Of a DNA stretch of 23,085 nt, positions 1 to 11,976 are shown piece after piece. The notes below the pieces were generated by a model. It saw only the letters and a program-made list of their open reading frames with translations. It was not told where the DNA came from and made no database searches. The stretch is from Phaeoceros laevis (lineage: Eukaryota > Anthocerotophyta > Anthocerotopsida > Notothyladales), in the NCBI GenBank assembly GCA_049999765.1, contig JBNGIQ010002424.1, forward strand, positions 1 through 23,085. Direction: 5' to 3'. The position numbers and the translations under genes are program-made. The stretch's first letter is position 1. Each line of letters begins with the position of its first letter.

Positions 1-3000
1 AGCCTCTCCGCCCCTGCCACCACCACCACCGCACCGCAAGTGAGAAACCAGAAAAATTCAGGCCCCCTGACGCGCGGTGAGAACAAGGCCAGTGTACAGC
101 ATTCAGTCAGGCAGACGGCAGTGCAGGTGCAGTGTAGTGCCTAGGCAGGAGGAGACGCTCACCAGCAAGCAAGCAGCTCGCTAGCAATGGCCCAACCGGT
201 ACCGCAGCTTGCTGGCCGCGCAAGCAGCACATGGATGCGGCAGCATCCTATCCGCAGAGCCTTAAGTCCACCTCAGCAGCAACTGATGAGCAGGAATCTC
301 CGTTCACCCGAGCGACCGACAAATGGCCCTCCCCACCGCCTAATAATAATAACCTGGCGAAACTCAAACCTGCTGTCCGTCTCATACCCGACGGATGGAT
401 AGTTCCCCTCCCCTCCCCTCCCCGTTACCCGTTACATCGAGGGATCTAAATGAAGCCCCCGACGTCCTTTAAAGCGACGGCAGTTCCACGACGCTCATCA
501 AGAATCCCCGTCAGCGCGGACGGAACCGGAACAACTCCTACTGCCGGATTCCCCGATACGATATCGGGAAATCCGGAGGGATACGTATCCCGCTCGGCGC
601 TCGACGCAGAGGATACGGATACCAGACGGCAGACTAATAATAATACAGTCAGGGGCAGCTACTGCTGCTACGGCTGACCGTATACAGAAGCAGCAGCTGG
701 CCGCTGGGCAGGTGCGCCGGTAATAATGCCGACGTGGCGGGCCCCGAACCAAAAGGGGTAAAGCCGTTCCGTTCAAGTGTTCTGTGGCAGTGGCAGGCAT
801 GCCTGTGTGGGGCCGGCCGGCCGGCCAGCCGGCCCGGCAGGTTAAAAGCCCATCATCACGTACAGGGACGACAGCGACTCATGCACCGTCGCGATTGCGC
901 CGCGTGGCCCGGCCAGCCCTAATCGCGGTCAAACCTCCGGTCAAGCCGTCGCTCTCGTCGTCGTCACCGGCGCCCGCCGAGCCCGTCCGTCCGTCCTGGT
1001 CCCATGGGAGTAGGTGCGGGTGCCTACAGGTGCCAGCAAGCGATGTGGGAATCAGGGGCTGATGAGGCCGATCGGATTTTGCTGTTAATGTGGGGGTCGG
1101 TGGGATAAGGCCTGACCGACCTGGCCTGCGGCCTAAATTTAATGCCTGAAAGCTACTAATCAGCATAAATTCTGGAACCATGTACAATGCGTGCAGAGAG
1201 TCCTTCCATGGATGCAGCAGTCAGTCTGCCTCCACTTCTGTTTGGATTTAATTAGCAGGCTGGAAGAGGGAAGAATCTTTGCGTTACATTGCAGGAAGCG
1301 CACTGGTAATCGTGAAAGGGCCGGCCTGACCAGAGGAGGCTTTAATTTGCTGGCTGGCAGGGCCGGCTGCAGCTGCTGCACATGCATGTCCCGGTGGGGG
1401 CCATGGTAGCTTGCTAGCTAGCTACCACCACCACATGTACATGCCTGCCATTCAAAGAAGAATGGCAGGCAAGCAAGCAATGCAAGGAATGGAAGCAAGC
1501 AAAGGAGTGTCAGAGGAGGTTGCCCACAAGGATGGCTCACCCGGCGAGCGGCCGGCCATGGCCAGGTCCCCACTCATTCATGAGTGGGGCAAGCCTCGCT
1601 AGCCATAGGCGCGACATGGGGCCTTTGGGGAATCTATGTACGATGTCCCTCCTCCCTTTTTGCTTCCACTAGCTAGCTTGCTTGCTTGCAGCAGGCACCG
1701 GCTAGTGTCACATGGCTATTTCTGCAATTGTGAATTTTTTCCAGAGATGGGGGCACTTTCAAGGTGGACTGACCAGCTAGCATCAAGATTACGACAAGAA
1801 AGTGCAAGCAAGTCCTTGTAAGCTTTGTTCAGGTGCCCACTCAGAGGAATATTGGCATCTTTGGCCGGCCCCTTTCTCTCTTGTGTGTGGCAATTGCATG
1901 CATGCCTTGCAACACAGGTGTGACAAGCGGGTTCCCGCAGAAAGATACAACAGCTTGTTAGTTTTTTTGGGTGTTTGGAATTTCAATTTATTATTTGTTT
2001 GGGAAATGGCCGGGCGACTGATTGAGTGAGCGAGTGAGTTTTCAAGAGTGGCTAGCTAGCTAGCTCGAGGTGCGTGTGTGTGAGGCGAGGGTTGGGGAAG
2101 GGGTCCGTGTCCAGGTGTTTGAGCACGCCTTTCAAGACTTGTGAGTCCCCCACAGTGACGTTGATTTGGGTGGAGTCCGTGATCATGAAATGTGTGTGGT
2201 GGCTCGCCCAACTTAACAGCTGTCCACAACGGGTAGACCTGTCTCTACGAGCTAACTGCCCATTTGAAAAGGATCGGCCGACTAGCTAGCTAGCCAAGCT
2301 AGGTATCTATCGATATCCATCTACATCGTGAACCCAATTTCCTAGTCTACCTCCCTCCCGGCCCAACCAGTCTTGAAACCTTCTCATACTTGCATATATG
2401 CAACACACACATAGATCTCGCGACCGTAGCTGTTGTAACCACACCCTCGATACCACTGCTGGAGGCTAATTGTTGATTCTTTCTATATTTCTCATTAATA
2501 TTACTAGACCAAAAATCCGGAAATTGAAACCACCCCCGGATTCCATGAATTGGTGCAACATGTGATGATATGATGCTGCTGCCGCTGGACTGTAGCGCAA
2601 ACGCTAGAGCAGCGAGCCTGCAGGCCCGGTACGTCCCGTGCTCGAGTCGGAGCCTGGTGGAATACCCAGTCAGGGCTGTACATACACTTGTGATGCAGAG
2701 CTTTGCCAAGTGGTGCGCGCAGCAGGTGAGCTCGTCAGGAGGGAGCTCGGCACACACAAACGTTCACGTCGTACTCCAAGCAATGTGCGTGCGTGAACCC
2801 GGATTCCGGGGGGCTCTTCTCCTGCGCCTGGTCGCCGCCCAATGGTCGCCTGCAGGCACAGCCAAGATTCATCAACTTTGCAACAAGCAAGCAAAGCAAG
2901 CAGGCAAGAAGGCATACCTTGCCTAAAGGGCCTAAAGCTAATGATAATGCGTCACTTTCCTGTAAACACGACTGTTGGCGACGACGGAGACGGCCACTCG

Positions 3001-3684
3001 ACCAAACAGCCACCCGGCGCCCGCCGATGGTCACCTCGCCACCGTCGCCCTCACCGGCCCGACCGGCAGCTGGCCCCCCTCTTGGAAGCAAAACGTGGTT
3101 ACCCATGCGGATGGCGAACCGGCTGGACAGGGATGGTTAGACTACACGGTTGCCTTGCCGTGCGAATAATGATGCTCTTGTGCCGCTTCTCTGACATGTA
3201 TGTTGGCGGCAGCGGGCTCAACCGCCTGCCTCGCCCAACGGGCATACGAAACGGAACGGAACAGGAGGCATTGCTGGCTGGCTGGCATCATCAGACGGAG
3301 GGAGGGCCCCTGCTCGTGCACGCCACACATGGGCCGGCGCAGCGGGAGCGGCGGTGGCCCCAGTTGGGTGTCATCGTCCAGGACGGAACGGGGGTGCCAG
3401 GCCACAAGTTGCATACTTACATGTGTACGTAGAGTACAGAGCCTACGTGGCGGCGTAGACGAGTTGAGTGACCCAGTTGCCTTGCTCCTCTACTGCTGGT
3501 CACATCCTGTCGGTCCATACCAATACTCCCTCTACGTTGCTCCAAAAGCTTATCCACTACGGTACGCGGACTGTATGAGTGTCAAATGGGAGTATGTACC
3601 GAATGCCAGTTGCGTAACGCGGAGTTGTACTGGGGGACCAAAAGTGTTATCAAATTATTAGCATTAAAGTTAATTGCAAGTTAA
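1..3684. other. GC-rich intergenic region, no gene recognised
   Basis: No reading frame here looks like protein; the open frames are short, overlap on both strands and show no recognisable motif. The stretch is GC-rich and full of short simple motifs: repeated CTAG/AGCT runs (about 1411-1424, 2051-2064, 2281-2292), GCAAGCAAGC runs, and an almost pure GGCC run near 811-838. It could hold distal regulatory sequence or a non-coding transcript, but nothing in the sequence proves either. Confidence 0.6.
1404..1589. repeat. Cluster of three perfect inverted repeats
   Basis: Three hairpin-forming repeats lie within 190 bases. Arms 1404-1411 and 1420-1427 (TGGTAGCT / AGCTACCA) have an 8-base spacer. 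Arms 1443-1452 and 1461-1470 (GCCTGCCATT / AATGGCAGGC) have an 8-base spacer. Arms 1568-1577 and 1580-1589 (CCCCACTCAT / ATGAGTGGGG) have a 2-base spacer. All arm pairs are exact. The stems are too short for a plant microRNA precursor, and no role is known. Confidence 0.6.
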
Positions 3685-3756
3685 GTCGTTGTAGTATAGT
3701 GGTAAGTATTCCTGCCTGTCACGCAGGTGACCCGGGTTCGATCCCCGGCAACGGCG
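3685..3756 (+). tRNA. tRNA-Asp (anticodon GUC)
   Basis: This 72-base sequence folds as a complete cloverleaf. The acceptor strands GTCGTTG and CAACGGC pair, with a following G discriminator. The anticodon stem CCTGC/GCAGG encloses the loop CTGTCAC, giving anticodon GTC (Asp). The T arm CCGGG/CCCGG encloses TTCGATC. The D arm (A box, TAGTATAGTGG) and the T-arm B box GGTTCGATCCC are intact, so RNA polymerase III can transcribe it. There is no intron, and CCA is not encoded, as expected for a eukaryotic nuclear tRNA gene. It looks functional. Confidence 0.97.
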
Positions 3757-3780
3757 TCGTCCATCCTAGAGCATGTTGTC

Positions 3781-3785
3781 TTTTT
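3781..3785 (+). terminator. Pol III oligo-T terminator of tRNA-Asp
   Basis: A run of five T residues begins 24 bases after the tRNA end, the usual type of stop signal for RNA polymerase III. It is the first T run of four or more downstream of the gene. Confidence 0.6.
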
Positions 3786-6190
3786 CCGGGCTTAGGTTAG
3801 ACTGAATTTCCTTCCACATCAAACCCCTCCGTTATGCAAGGCTGAAGAAAAAGCCGCTCGAATCCTATGTCTCAGAAAGATACGGGCATGGCTTTTGGGG
3901 AAGGAAGGTGGCGGTAGGTCGAGAGCACGTCTACGTGAGCCAAGGTTCCACCCGAACTCCCTTTTCACACAGACGCGTGTTGCACGAGCTCGGTAGACCT
4001 CGGTTCCGATCCGCTTTTGACGAGGAGCTGGACGGCGCGTCCAAAAGGGTGAATTGACCGGTCAAAGTTATCCAAGGTTCTTCCAAATCATGTTACTGTT
4101 TCCAAAGAGGTTATTCATGATAAATACCACGTGGATGTTGTAGACCATCACCAACCGGGATATATTGCAAGACGCCATAGAATTGGATTCACGAATGCCT
4201 TTTAGGTCGTAATATCTTCTAGGCTTTTTGTTATATCCATAGCGGTATTACGCATATGTATCTCATGAGTAACTTATGGAGATATGTATTATGATGTTTA
4301 GATAGACATTCTATGAGGAAGGGAGGTTTGGTATTTTTTTATTCAAATGGTCAATATAAAATATGCTTACTTCAATGCCCAAGCAAGTCTTGACCGGTCA
4401 AGTGCAAAGGAAAAGCCTGCCTTGGGAGGCGGCGTGATGTTGAAGGCTTGCAAGATCAATGTCGAGACTGATCATTCGTGCTTCTTCCGTTCTGTCCGTT
4501 CAAGATGCAGGGGCGTTGAAATTCCATTCCATGTCAGTCAGGGTTAGGGTTCACTGTCAAGGTCGAGCCTCGATCCTTTGCACGAACCTGACTCCTCCCG
4601 CTCGTAGCCTGCCTGCATCGTGAGTGCGACGTCCGTCTACTACGGTCGGACCCATTCGTGAACGTCTGGCACCCATGGCTACCGAGCCGAGCCTACCGTG
4701 CTTGCTCGGGAGTCTTTCCATGGTAAGCTCCTCTAATCATACAAAGTAAACTACGAATATTATTACACACACCATCCCATGATCATACAAACGACCCTTG
4801 GGTAAGTCACAGTTGGATAGACAACTTTGTCATTTTTTTGGCGTTAACTGGATAGACTACAACTTTCTTTAGGGCACCCCTTTGTGAGGCCAAAAAGGAA
4901 TCCAAATGTTTTGAAAAAAGATCCCGGTTCAGGCATTCAGGGGCGACGAGATCAGGCGTAAGCGGGCCGGGGATTAGCGGGACGTTGGCGCGAGTAAATG
5001 CAGGTGCTACGGCACGGTCAAGTGTACGCAGCCGTCTGCGAGCTCCGGGGCAGCCATGGCGGCCTCCCGAGCCTCTCTCTTCCTCCCTCTCTCCTCCGCC
5101 TCTCCCTTTCATAGCCTGCCCGTCTCTGGTCTCTTTCTCACAATCTCGCGCCTTGCTCCCAAGCAATTGCCTTCCATCAGCTGCTCCCGCCTCTCCCGGC
5201 CGAGCTGCTCCCCTCTGCCAACTGCTGCTCCTCCTCTCCGGAGCTTCTGCTGCTTCCTCTGCCGTTTGTGGAAGCCATTGGTGCCTGCAGCAGGTGTGCT
5301 ACCTGCTTCCCCTTCGCTTCGTTCTGCTGCTTCTCGTTTGATCGTGGCTTCCTTCATGTTGTCTGCACACAGCTGGCCGGGCTGTGGCACATGGCCGCAC
5401 CTCGGTGCACGCCGTAGCTGCTACCCCGGCTGCTGGCTCATTTTGTTCTGTGTGCTTGGGACGGGCGGGTTGCATCTGCAAGTGTGTGTTTGAGAGGTCT
5501 TCGGGGCCGGATCGGGGGCGCATTTCTGTGCTCGCTGTTCTGATTGCCTGCTGGGATGCGTCAGTGAGGTCAGTCCGGTGTGTCTGCTTGCATCGGCGAG
5601 TGGTTTGTGGCCGAGGTCCTGACCGGTTGTTGGAGCTTGGTTGGTTTGAAGCCTGGGTTGAAGACTCTGTTGGGGGCTGAGAGTGCAAGCATATGGCTTT
5701 GTTGAGCCTGAGAAGCGTAAATTCCGTTGTTTCTGTGGCCTGGCCTCGGCATTATCTGAGGCTTAAGGCTTTGCATCTGCTTTGTGTGCTCAAAGTGCCT
5801 GACTGCGGGTCACCAGGGCAAGGGGCTTGACGTTATGGTGTCAAATGCTGGATCTGATGGTCAGTGAGCAAGGTCGTTTTTCTAAGCTTGATGTTTGTGT
5901 TAATAACAGGTTTGAGTGCTGATAATCTCGTCTGGCCTGCCTGAAAGTCTTGTGGTTGGTTGATGTCTTGGGGCGTGTTGATGTCGCGGGGGCAGAGGAG
6001 AGGGGAATGCGCGTGTGTCGTAAGCTTCATCATCGCATTTTTTGACAATTCACACATGTTCTTCCCGACATTGCATACATGTAGCTGTTTTCCTGTTTCG
6101 ATGGGCTGTTTTGTATCTGTCCTGAAGTGCGACGTCTTGTGTAAGCTAGCTTCTGGTGGTGTTGCGGGTTGATGGTTTGAGAGCAGTACT
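3786..6190. other. Region upstream of the BELL gene, no gene recognised
   Basis: I see no coding region. The left part (about 4040-4400) is AT-richer. At about 5068-5110 there is a long C/T-rich tract followed by GC-rich sequence, which would suit a 5' leader. A pyrimidine-rich AG at 6282 could be the acceptor of a leader intron. The downstream BELL gene may therefore use a long spliced 5' UTR beginning near 5000, as an alternative to the TATA box at 6191. Several short upstream ATG frames occur and have no recognisable product. Confidence 0.45.
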
Positions 6191-6198
6191 TATAAATA
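6191..6198 (+). promoter_or_regulatory. Candidate TATA box of the BELL gene
   Basis: TATAAATA lies 182 bases before the BELL start codon. A GA/CT palindrome (AGAGAGCTCTCT, 6205-6216) lies just downstream, where initiation would be expected. Transcription from here would give a leader of about 160 bases. It competes with a more distal start near 5000. Confidence 0.4.
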
Positions 6199-6379
6199 TC
6201 ATAGAGAGAGCTCTCTTCCAGAAGGCTTGTTGACGGTACCAGCGCCCTGCGAGATTTAATGGTTTGCCTTTTCATGTCTCCAGGTATTTATTGAGCAGCT
6301 CCTGAAAGCGGTTTGATCAAGCCTCCGCGACCACATCTATATATATTGTCCAAAGCTGAGCGTATCTCAAGGATCGAGC

Positions 6380-9300
6380 ATGGCGAGCCAGTCGGGCGGC
6401 AGCAATGGCCAGCAAGATGGCACATACCCAACTGTAAGTCAGACCTGAAAACTTGATTCACTACATGATCTTCCGGATCTCGAGGAAGTCCAACAGACAT
6501 GTTTAACATTCATTAGAGTATTTTACTGTTTTTCAAACCCGATCCCGATCTGTATATTCCATCTATGCATACGTACTGCATGATGAAGGTCTTTAAGTCT
6601 GGACAGTCCTTGGTGAACCCACAAGTGCTGTTCCAGCTACCTAGACCTAGATCTGTTAACCTGCATTCGTTTGACATGTTATTCTTTGATTGGCTTCTGG
6701 CACCTTGAATTTATTCATGAATGTTGAGGTCGAGCTCGAGGGGGTGCCCCTAACTGGCAGTGTCAGGGGCTCTCCATCTTGATCTCGAGCACCTCGGAAA
6801 TGTTTTGGCTTCCTGAAAACCCTCAATGTACGGTCCACCCTTAGCTTGAGCGCTTAAGCTTCAAATTATTCATGCATAAGATGTCGGTGATGGGGGACCT
6901 TGTCTGATGTTGAAAAAGTCGGCACAAGTTCAGATCTCGAGTAGATCTAGACTTCAAGTTGTTGTAACTGGTCGTCCTTGAAAGGGAATGTGTATGTGGG
7001 TGTGAAGATCATCTTGAAGGATGCTTGAATAGATACATCTGATCAGAAACTTACCGCCGGGTGACGTTGTACTTGTGCAGTGGCCGGATGGCTCCATCGA
7101 TCAGCAGCTTGGGAGTATGCTCGATGGGGCTGGGTATATGAGGCAGCTGGACTCATCTGGCCTCACCAACTTGTCCTCGCAAACCAACATCCAGCAGCAT
7201 CTTCAGGCTGATGGGGAGGACGACTCTCAGCTGGAGAGAGGATCAGAAACCGCACAGTTCTCCTTCTTGTCAGGGCTTGCAATTGGGACCTACATGTACA
7301 ACTCCACCTCTGATTCAATGGCTGTTCCTGGAGCCATGGTTGGACCCAGGGACACTGCTCAGCTGCTGGCAGACACCAACCAATTGCAAGACGGGAACAT
7401 GGGCAACCCCTACAGCTTGATGTCTTCTTTCGGCAGGTTGCACGACAACAACTCAGCCTCGCAGGCTCCCCAGGACAATGGTGGGAGCAGCAGTCATGAC
7501 CAGCTTGAAGGGTCGCAATCAGGCATGGATGGAGGGTTCGGAGTTGCCGACGTGGCCTCGGCTACCACTCAGCAGTTCCTGTATGTTGGCAATGGCATGG
7601 GGGGTGCCATGGGCGGATACAACACTGAGGAGGCAGCAGAAGATGCTGGGTTTGGGGACAACGACACGCCATTCAGATTCATGAGCGCGGAGACGATTAT
7701 GACCGGCCAGTCGGGTGTCGTTCAGGTGGTTACCAATCGAGAGAACGAAAACGATGCATATGGAACAATGCATCGGGCAAATGCGCCGAGGGCTAGGGCT
7801 GGAAACTGGGGGGATGCAAGCAGCCCCGTGAGCTTGCTGAAAGTGGTAAGCACTCTGAACGAACTGCGGGAGTATCGTCGACGGGATCAATTGAGAGCAT
7901 GCAGACCACCACCTTTCCCACCTCGGGCAGCTCTACGAGCTGAGGAAGAGGCAAACCTGAATATGGGTGGGCCAGGCTTGGCGAGAGAATACGCAGCAGC
8001 TGTGGAGGCGTACAACGAGGACCCCTTCTCTCATGAGGCTGCTGCTGCTGCAGCGGAGTTGCTGGAGCAGAGTTTCGCTGGTTCAAGGCACATGGGAGCA
8101 AGTGCTGATCAGACGTACTCCAATCAAGGTGCCTCGGAGGATATTCAGAGTGGAGATTCCAGCTACAATGCCCGGGCCAGCTCCTGGAACAGCCTCCTCA
8201 ATGCGACTCATGCCGGCCATTATGCAGGGCTCTACAACAACGACAGCTCCTCCTTCTACGACGTTAACTCTGGTGCGCAAGGGGGCTATTCCAGTGTACC
8301 GGACCAGCTTTCAGCCTTCGCCAGCAATGCTGTACCGGCAACCTCGAATGCCCTTCACGGGTATTTATCGCACTCTGATACTCAGATGCAGCTGTATCTG
8401 AGCGGGTATACAGCAGGAGGAGCGTATGCGGATGCCAACGGGAATGAGTCCGTTCTGGTGGCAGCTTCTGGCGGCAATCCGGACTTGGCGCAGCAGGGGC
8501 AGAGCGGGGCCCAACACACCTACTTCAACTCAGCCCTGACGCAGTCGGCCATTGCCCCCAGCAATGCAGCAGTACAACATCTCTCTTCGAGCTTGGAGCT
8601 GGAGGGCACCTCACACCACCTCGGCCTGGCTACAAATATGCAAGCAGCGGCTCAGTATCCCTACACTTGGCGGCATGAGGGCAACGAGCTAGCTTTCTTC
8701 CCTTCTTCCAATCTTGAGGCAGCGCAAGAGTCCCAGGGCCTGAGCCTCTACCAGCAGTCTGTTGCCGATCAGATGTCCCAGTATGAGCTTTTCCAGCAGC
8801 AGCGAGCTGCCGCTAGCGCTGCTTCTCTGAATCAGCAGTCTGGCCTTCAGAACAGCGGGGGTCATGGTCTTTTGAGTTCGCTGGGTGCCGCGGAGGGGGA
8901 TATGGGGGGCTTGGGGAGTGGTCAGTCGCTGTCTCTGTCTCTCTTTTCTCAGAACACTGCCCTAGATGGAGCTCCCCAGCTGGGTGGCGTCCAGACTGAT
9001 GTCATGTCCCTTGCGGCTGCCGCTGAGGCTCGACTGGCTATGCAGGACCCTGGGTCCTCGGCCAACGCACTTTCTCTCGGCCGTTTTCGGGCAGGGACCG
9101 AGCTGCGACATCCTCCTGCTCCCCAGGGCCAGCATCTTGTGTTTCGCCCCTTGGATCCCGACCCAGCTCCTACCGCTCCCCTCCTTCAAGGCCGCTTCAG
9201 CACTTTCCGCGGAATATACGCCAAGTCTGGTCAGGACCTGCTTCTTGAGATTTGCTCCCCAGCTGGGAGGGATCCGGGCAACTTCAGAGGCGACAATGCA

Positions 9301-11614
9301 GCTGAGCAAGAGGAGGCCAACCCTCCAGCCGGGGGAAACGATGACGAGGCAGGCCCATCTCAGCCTGGTCCTGACCTCACACCAGACCAGAAAGCCCAAG
9401 TCGAGGCAAGGAAGACTCGGCTGATCTCCATGATCGGAGATGTAAGTTCCAGGCCCGCCTGACTCTTTTATATTAAAGCATCTCTCCATTTTTCAGTGTT
9501 GAGTTCCGACTACTGCCGTCCTGTTCTTCCGAGTATCGTTTTTGCGAGCGCTTGCTGCTACCTTCAGGAAAGCCTTGCTGACCATTGCTTGCTTTCTTGC
9601 AACTAGGTTGACGGGCAGTACCGGACCTACATTGACCACATGAAGGTGGTCATGGTCACCATCGACACGGTGATGGGGAAGAGCTCCTCGTTGCCGTATA
9701 CAAAGCTGGCCCTCAACGCCATGTCCCGCCACTTCAGGGCCCTGAGGGACGCCATTGAAGGGCAGCTGCGGGTGTGCAACAGGCTCCTTGGTGAGCCAAA
9801 CACACCAACCACCGCAGCATCCAGAGGCGAGCTGCCACGCCTCAAGTACCTGGATGCGCAGCTGCGGCAGCAGAAGGCCATGCAGCACTTGGGCATGCTC
9901 CAGCAGCATGCCTGGAGACCTCAGAGGGGTCTCCCAGAGAAGGCTGTCATCCTTCTCCGTGCTTGGCTGTTCGAGCACTTCCTCCACCCGTGAGTTCTTG
10001 TCCATCTCTTTCTCTTGAGAGTTGAGAGCAGTGTGTGTACACGTGAATACTTATTTAACTGATTTTGGAGTTATTTGTCGTGAATGGAGATCCCTGCTTG
10101 CACTTGGACTTGACAATGTCCTTAAACAACCGCTTGTACTTGTTCGTCAGTGCTCACTGAGGCCTGGTTTTGGTTGTTTATTGGAGCTTGGTTCTTTGGA
10201 TTGATCAATACCAGTTGACGTTCAGTTAGGTTGTTGTTCATTGGAGCTTGGTCCCTTTGAATCGATACCAGTTGACGTTCATCAGCAGTCCTGTTCTTGC
10301 TGTTCAGTGTTCTTGAATTGTATTGCTCAAGACGAACGCCTTCTGAAGTCACTGCCTCACAGAGTTTGGGAACTGCGTTCATGATCTGATTCAGTGTTCG
10401 TTGGTCTAGCTGGTTGTTGTTATGTTGGAGCTTGGTGTCAGGTCTTAAGCTCCTGGATACTGACTTTCAGCCAGCAGTCCCTGTTTCCCTTTAAGTCGCT
10501 GCTTCATTCAGATCTGCGTTGGTTAACGTTTCGATCTACATAGCTTGGAGTTTGCTCGTTAACTGGATGCTTGACTTTCAGCTCAGCAAACTCGCTCTGG
10601 TGACAAACGTCCTCTTCGCTGATTTATTGAGTCTCTGATCTGGCAGATACCCGAAGGACAGCGACAAGATCACGCTGGCCAAGAAAACGGGCCTTACAAG
10701 GAGCCAGGTAATTTTTTTCAGCCTGACGCCTTCAATCGTTTTCCTGTTAGAACTGGATGATACTGCTATCGATATCGTGATCTGGAGGATATTTGACATG
10801 CATACATGTATCAGTCCAGTGAACATTGTATAGCTGTGCATAATCGCTTGTGTATGTGTTGAACAGCCTGGTGTCAGACTGCCTGCTCTCGTGTTTCCTG
10901 CTTTCACCCTCTTTTGAATTCCGTTCTTGCTGTGAGCTGGGAGGGGCTGGGAGGGGCTGGTTGGAATGGAGTGACACCTTTGTGGATCTGGACACTTTCG
11001 ATGTGTAAAAGCTAACAAATAGCGTGTGCTCTTATTGCGCGCAGGTCTCAAACTGGTTCATCAACGCCAGGGTGAGGCTGTGGAAGCCCATGGTGGAGGA
11101 GATGTACATGGAGGAGAGCCGGGAGGAAGAGGCTCAATCCGCCCGACAGAGGGCTCCTCCATCTGAGGCCGGCACCGCTGCTGCCGGGGCAGTCACCACA
11201 GCAGCGCCAGCAGGAGGGGCATCCTCCTCCAGTGCTCCTCCACCCGAGGAGACTGGAGAGGATGAGGATGACAACGGCCGGGGGCCGGATGAGGAGGAGC
11301 TTGCGCGCTCCAGAAAGAAGCTCCGGGGATCGACTGGTCCCATCCTCGTACCGCCCCCAACGCCGGAGGAGGCGGCCTTGGCAGCCCAGCCTGAGCCGGC
11401 GCCCTTCGCCGGGGCTGGGTACGTCAGGTACCACCCGGGTACCGGCGCGACCCGGTATGGCAGCGGGACCGGCGCGGGAGGGGTTTCCCTCACCCTCGGG
11501 CTGCGTCGGCCCGACACCTTGGCCCCGGGCCAACGCTTCCAGATGGTTCTGGATGCGGCCCGGTCCGACTCCGGCGCTGGCGCGGATGCCAGCCTTGGCC
11601 CCTTCGAAGGCTAG
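6380..11614 (+). CDS. BELL-class TALE homeodomain transcription factor
   Basis: This is a nuclear DNA-binding regulator; BELL proteins act as heterodimers with KNOX proteins in plant development and, in bryophytes and algae, in the zygote programme. Exons read as 6380-6433, 7081-9441, 9607-9989, 10647-10707 and 11045-11614; all junctions are GT-AG and the sum is 3429 nt (1142 aa). Residues 1 to about 720 are low-complexity, rich in Q, S, G, N and A. A SKY-like segment ([18 protein letters not shown]) starts near 727. The BELL domain follows at about 787-860. The homeodomain starts at W908, with the TALE signature PYP at 933-935 and recognition helix [15 protein letters not shown] at 954-968. 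VSLTLGL at 1100-1106 is a C-terminal ZIBEL motif. The protein is much longer than the roughly 500-700 aa of angiosperm BELL proteins because of the N-terminal region. Start choice: ATG 6380 leads straight into a clean GTAAGT donor, but the first exon is only 18 codons and could differ in a real transcript. Confidence 0.95.
10181..10295 (+). repeat. Imperfect 60-bp tandem duplication in BELL intron 3
   Basis: Two units begin at 10181 and 10241, each with TTGGAGCTTGG followed by about 20 divergent bases and then ATACCAGTTGACGTTCA. The core TTGGAGCTTGG recurs at 10425-10435 in the same intron and at 5630-5640 upstream of the gene. In each case a GTTGTT-type run precedes the core. Confidence 0.7.
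10937..10960 (+). repeat. Short G-rich tandem repeat in BELL intron 4
   Basis: CTGGGAGGGG is repeated about 2.4 times in direct tandem within the intron before the last BELL exon. It is a simple repeat with no evident function. Confidence 0.7.
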
Positions 11615-11976
11615 ATTAGCCTCAATTGCCTTCTGGGTTAAGGTTGCGCTTCTGTTTGGTCACTTTGGTGGCCCCGTTGTTTGCGCTTCATTTCCTTCAG
11701 ATCTTGGGGTACTACTAGACCTTCGTATTTAATATTTATCCTTAGTTTTTGACAATCCGCGGAAGCTTTCGCATGTAACACTCATTGAGTTCATAAGTAT
11801 TTGGCTTGTGTTCCTCCTCTTCTGGCTTCTATGCTCCAGACTATTTTTCTTCCTGCTATCGCTGCTTGTTGTCCGACCTGCGATATATGGTGCCTGAAGT
11901 TTCACGCAGCTTTGATTCACGCAGCTGACTACCTGAAAGTTTGTAGTTCATCTTCTGAAATGCACTAGTACTAAGG

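Noticed and set aside
2347-2757. Minus-strand ORF of 136 codons
   Set aside because: No recognisable motif; overlapped on the other strand by open frames of similar length; GC-rich sequence gives such frames by chance.
3522-3595. ATACTCCC / GGGAGTAT inverted pair, suggestive of a MITE
   Set aside because: Only 8 bp match, the flanks do not pair, and no target-site duplication was found.
4540-4552. Telomere-like GGGTTAGGGTT
   Set aside because: A single partial copy; no array. Such telobox-like motifs are common in plant promoters.
4985-5688. Several overlapping ORFs on both strands in C/T-rich sequence
   Set aside because: Composition-driven frames rich in L, S, P and R from a pyrimidine tract; more likely 5' leader sequence of the BELL gene or plain intergenic DNA.
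11729-11920. Minus-strand frame downstream of the PPR stop as a continuation of the DYW domain
   Set aside because: The phrase LQTFR-like and later residues only vaguely suggest DYW sequence, the frame is different, and no donor/acceptor pair joins it convincingly to the PPR ORF.
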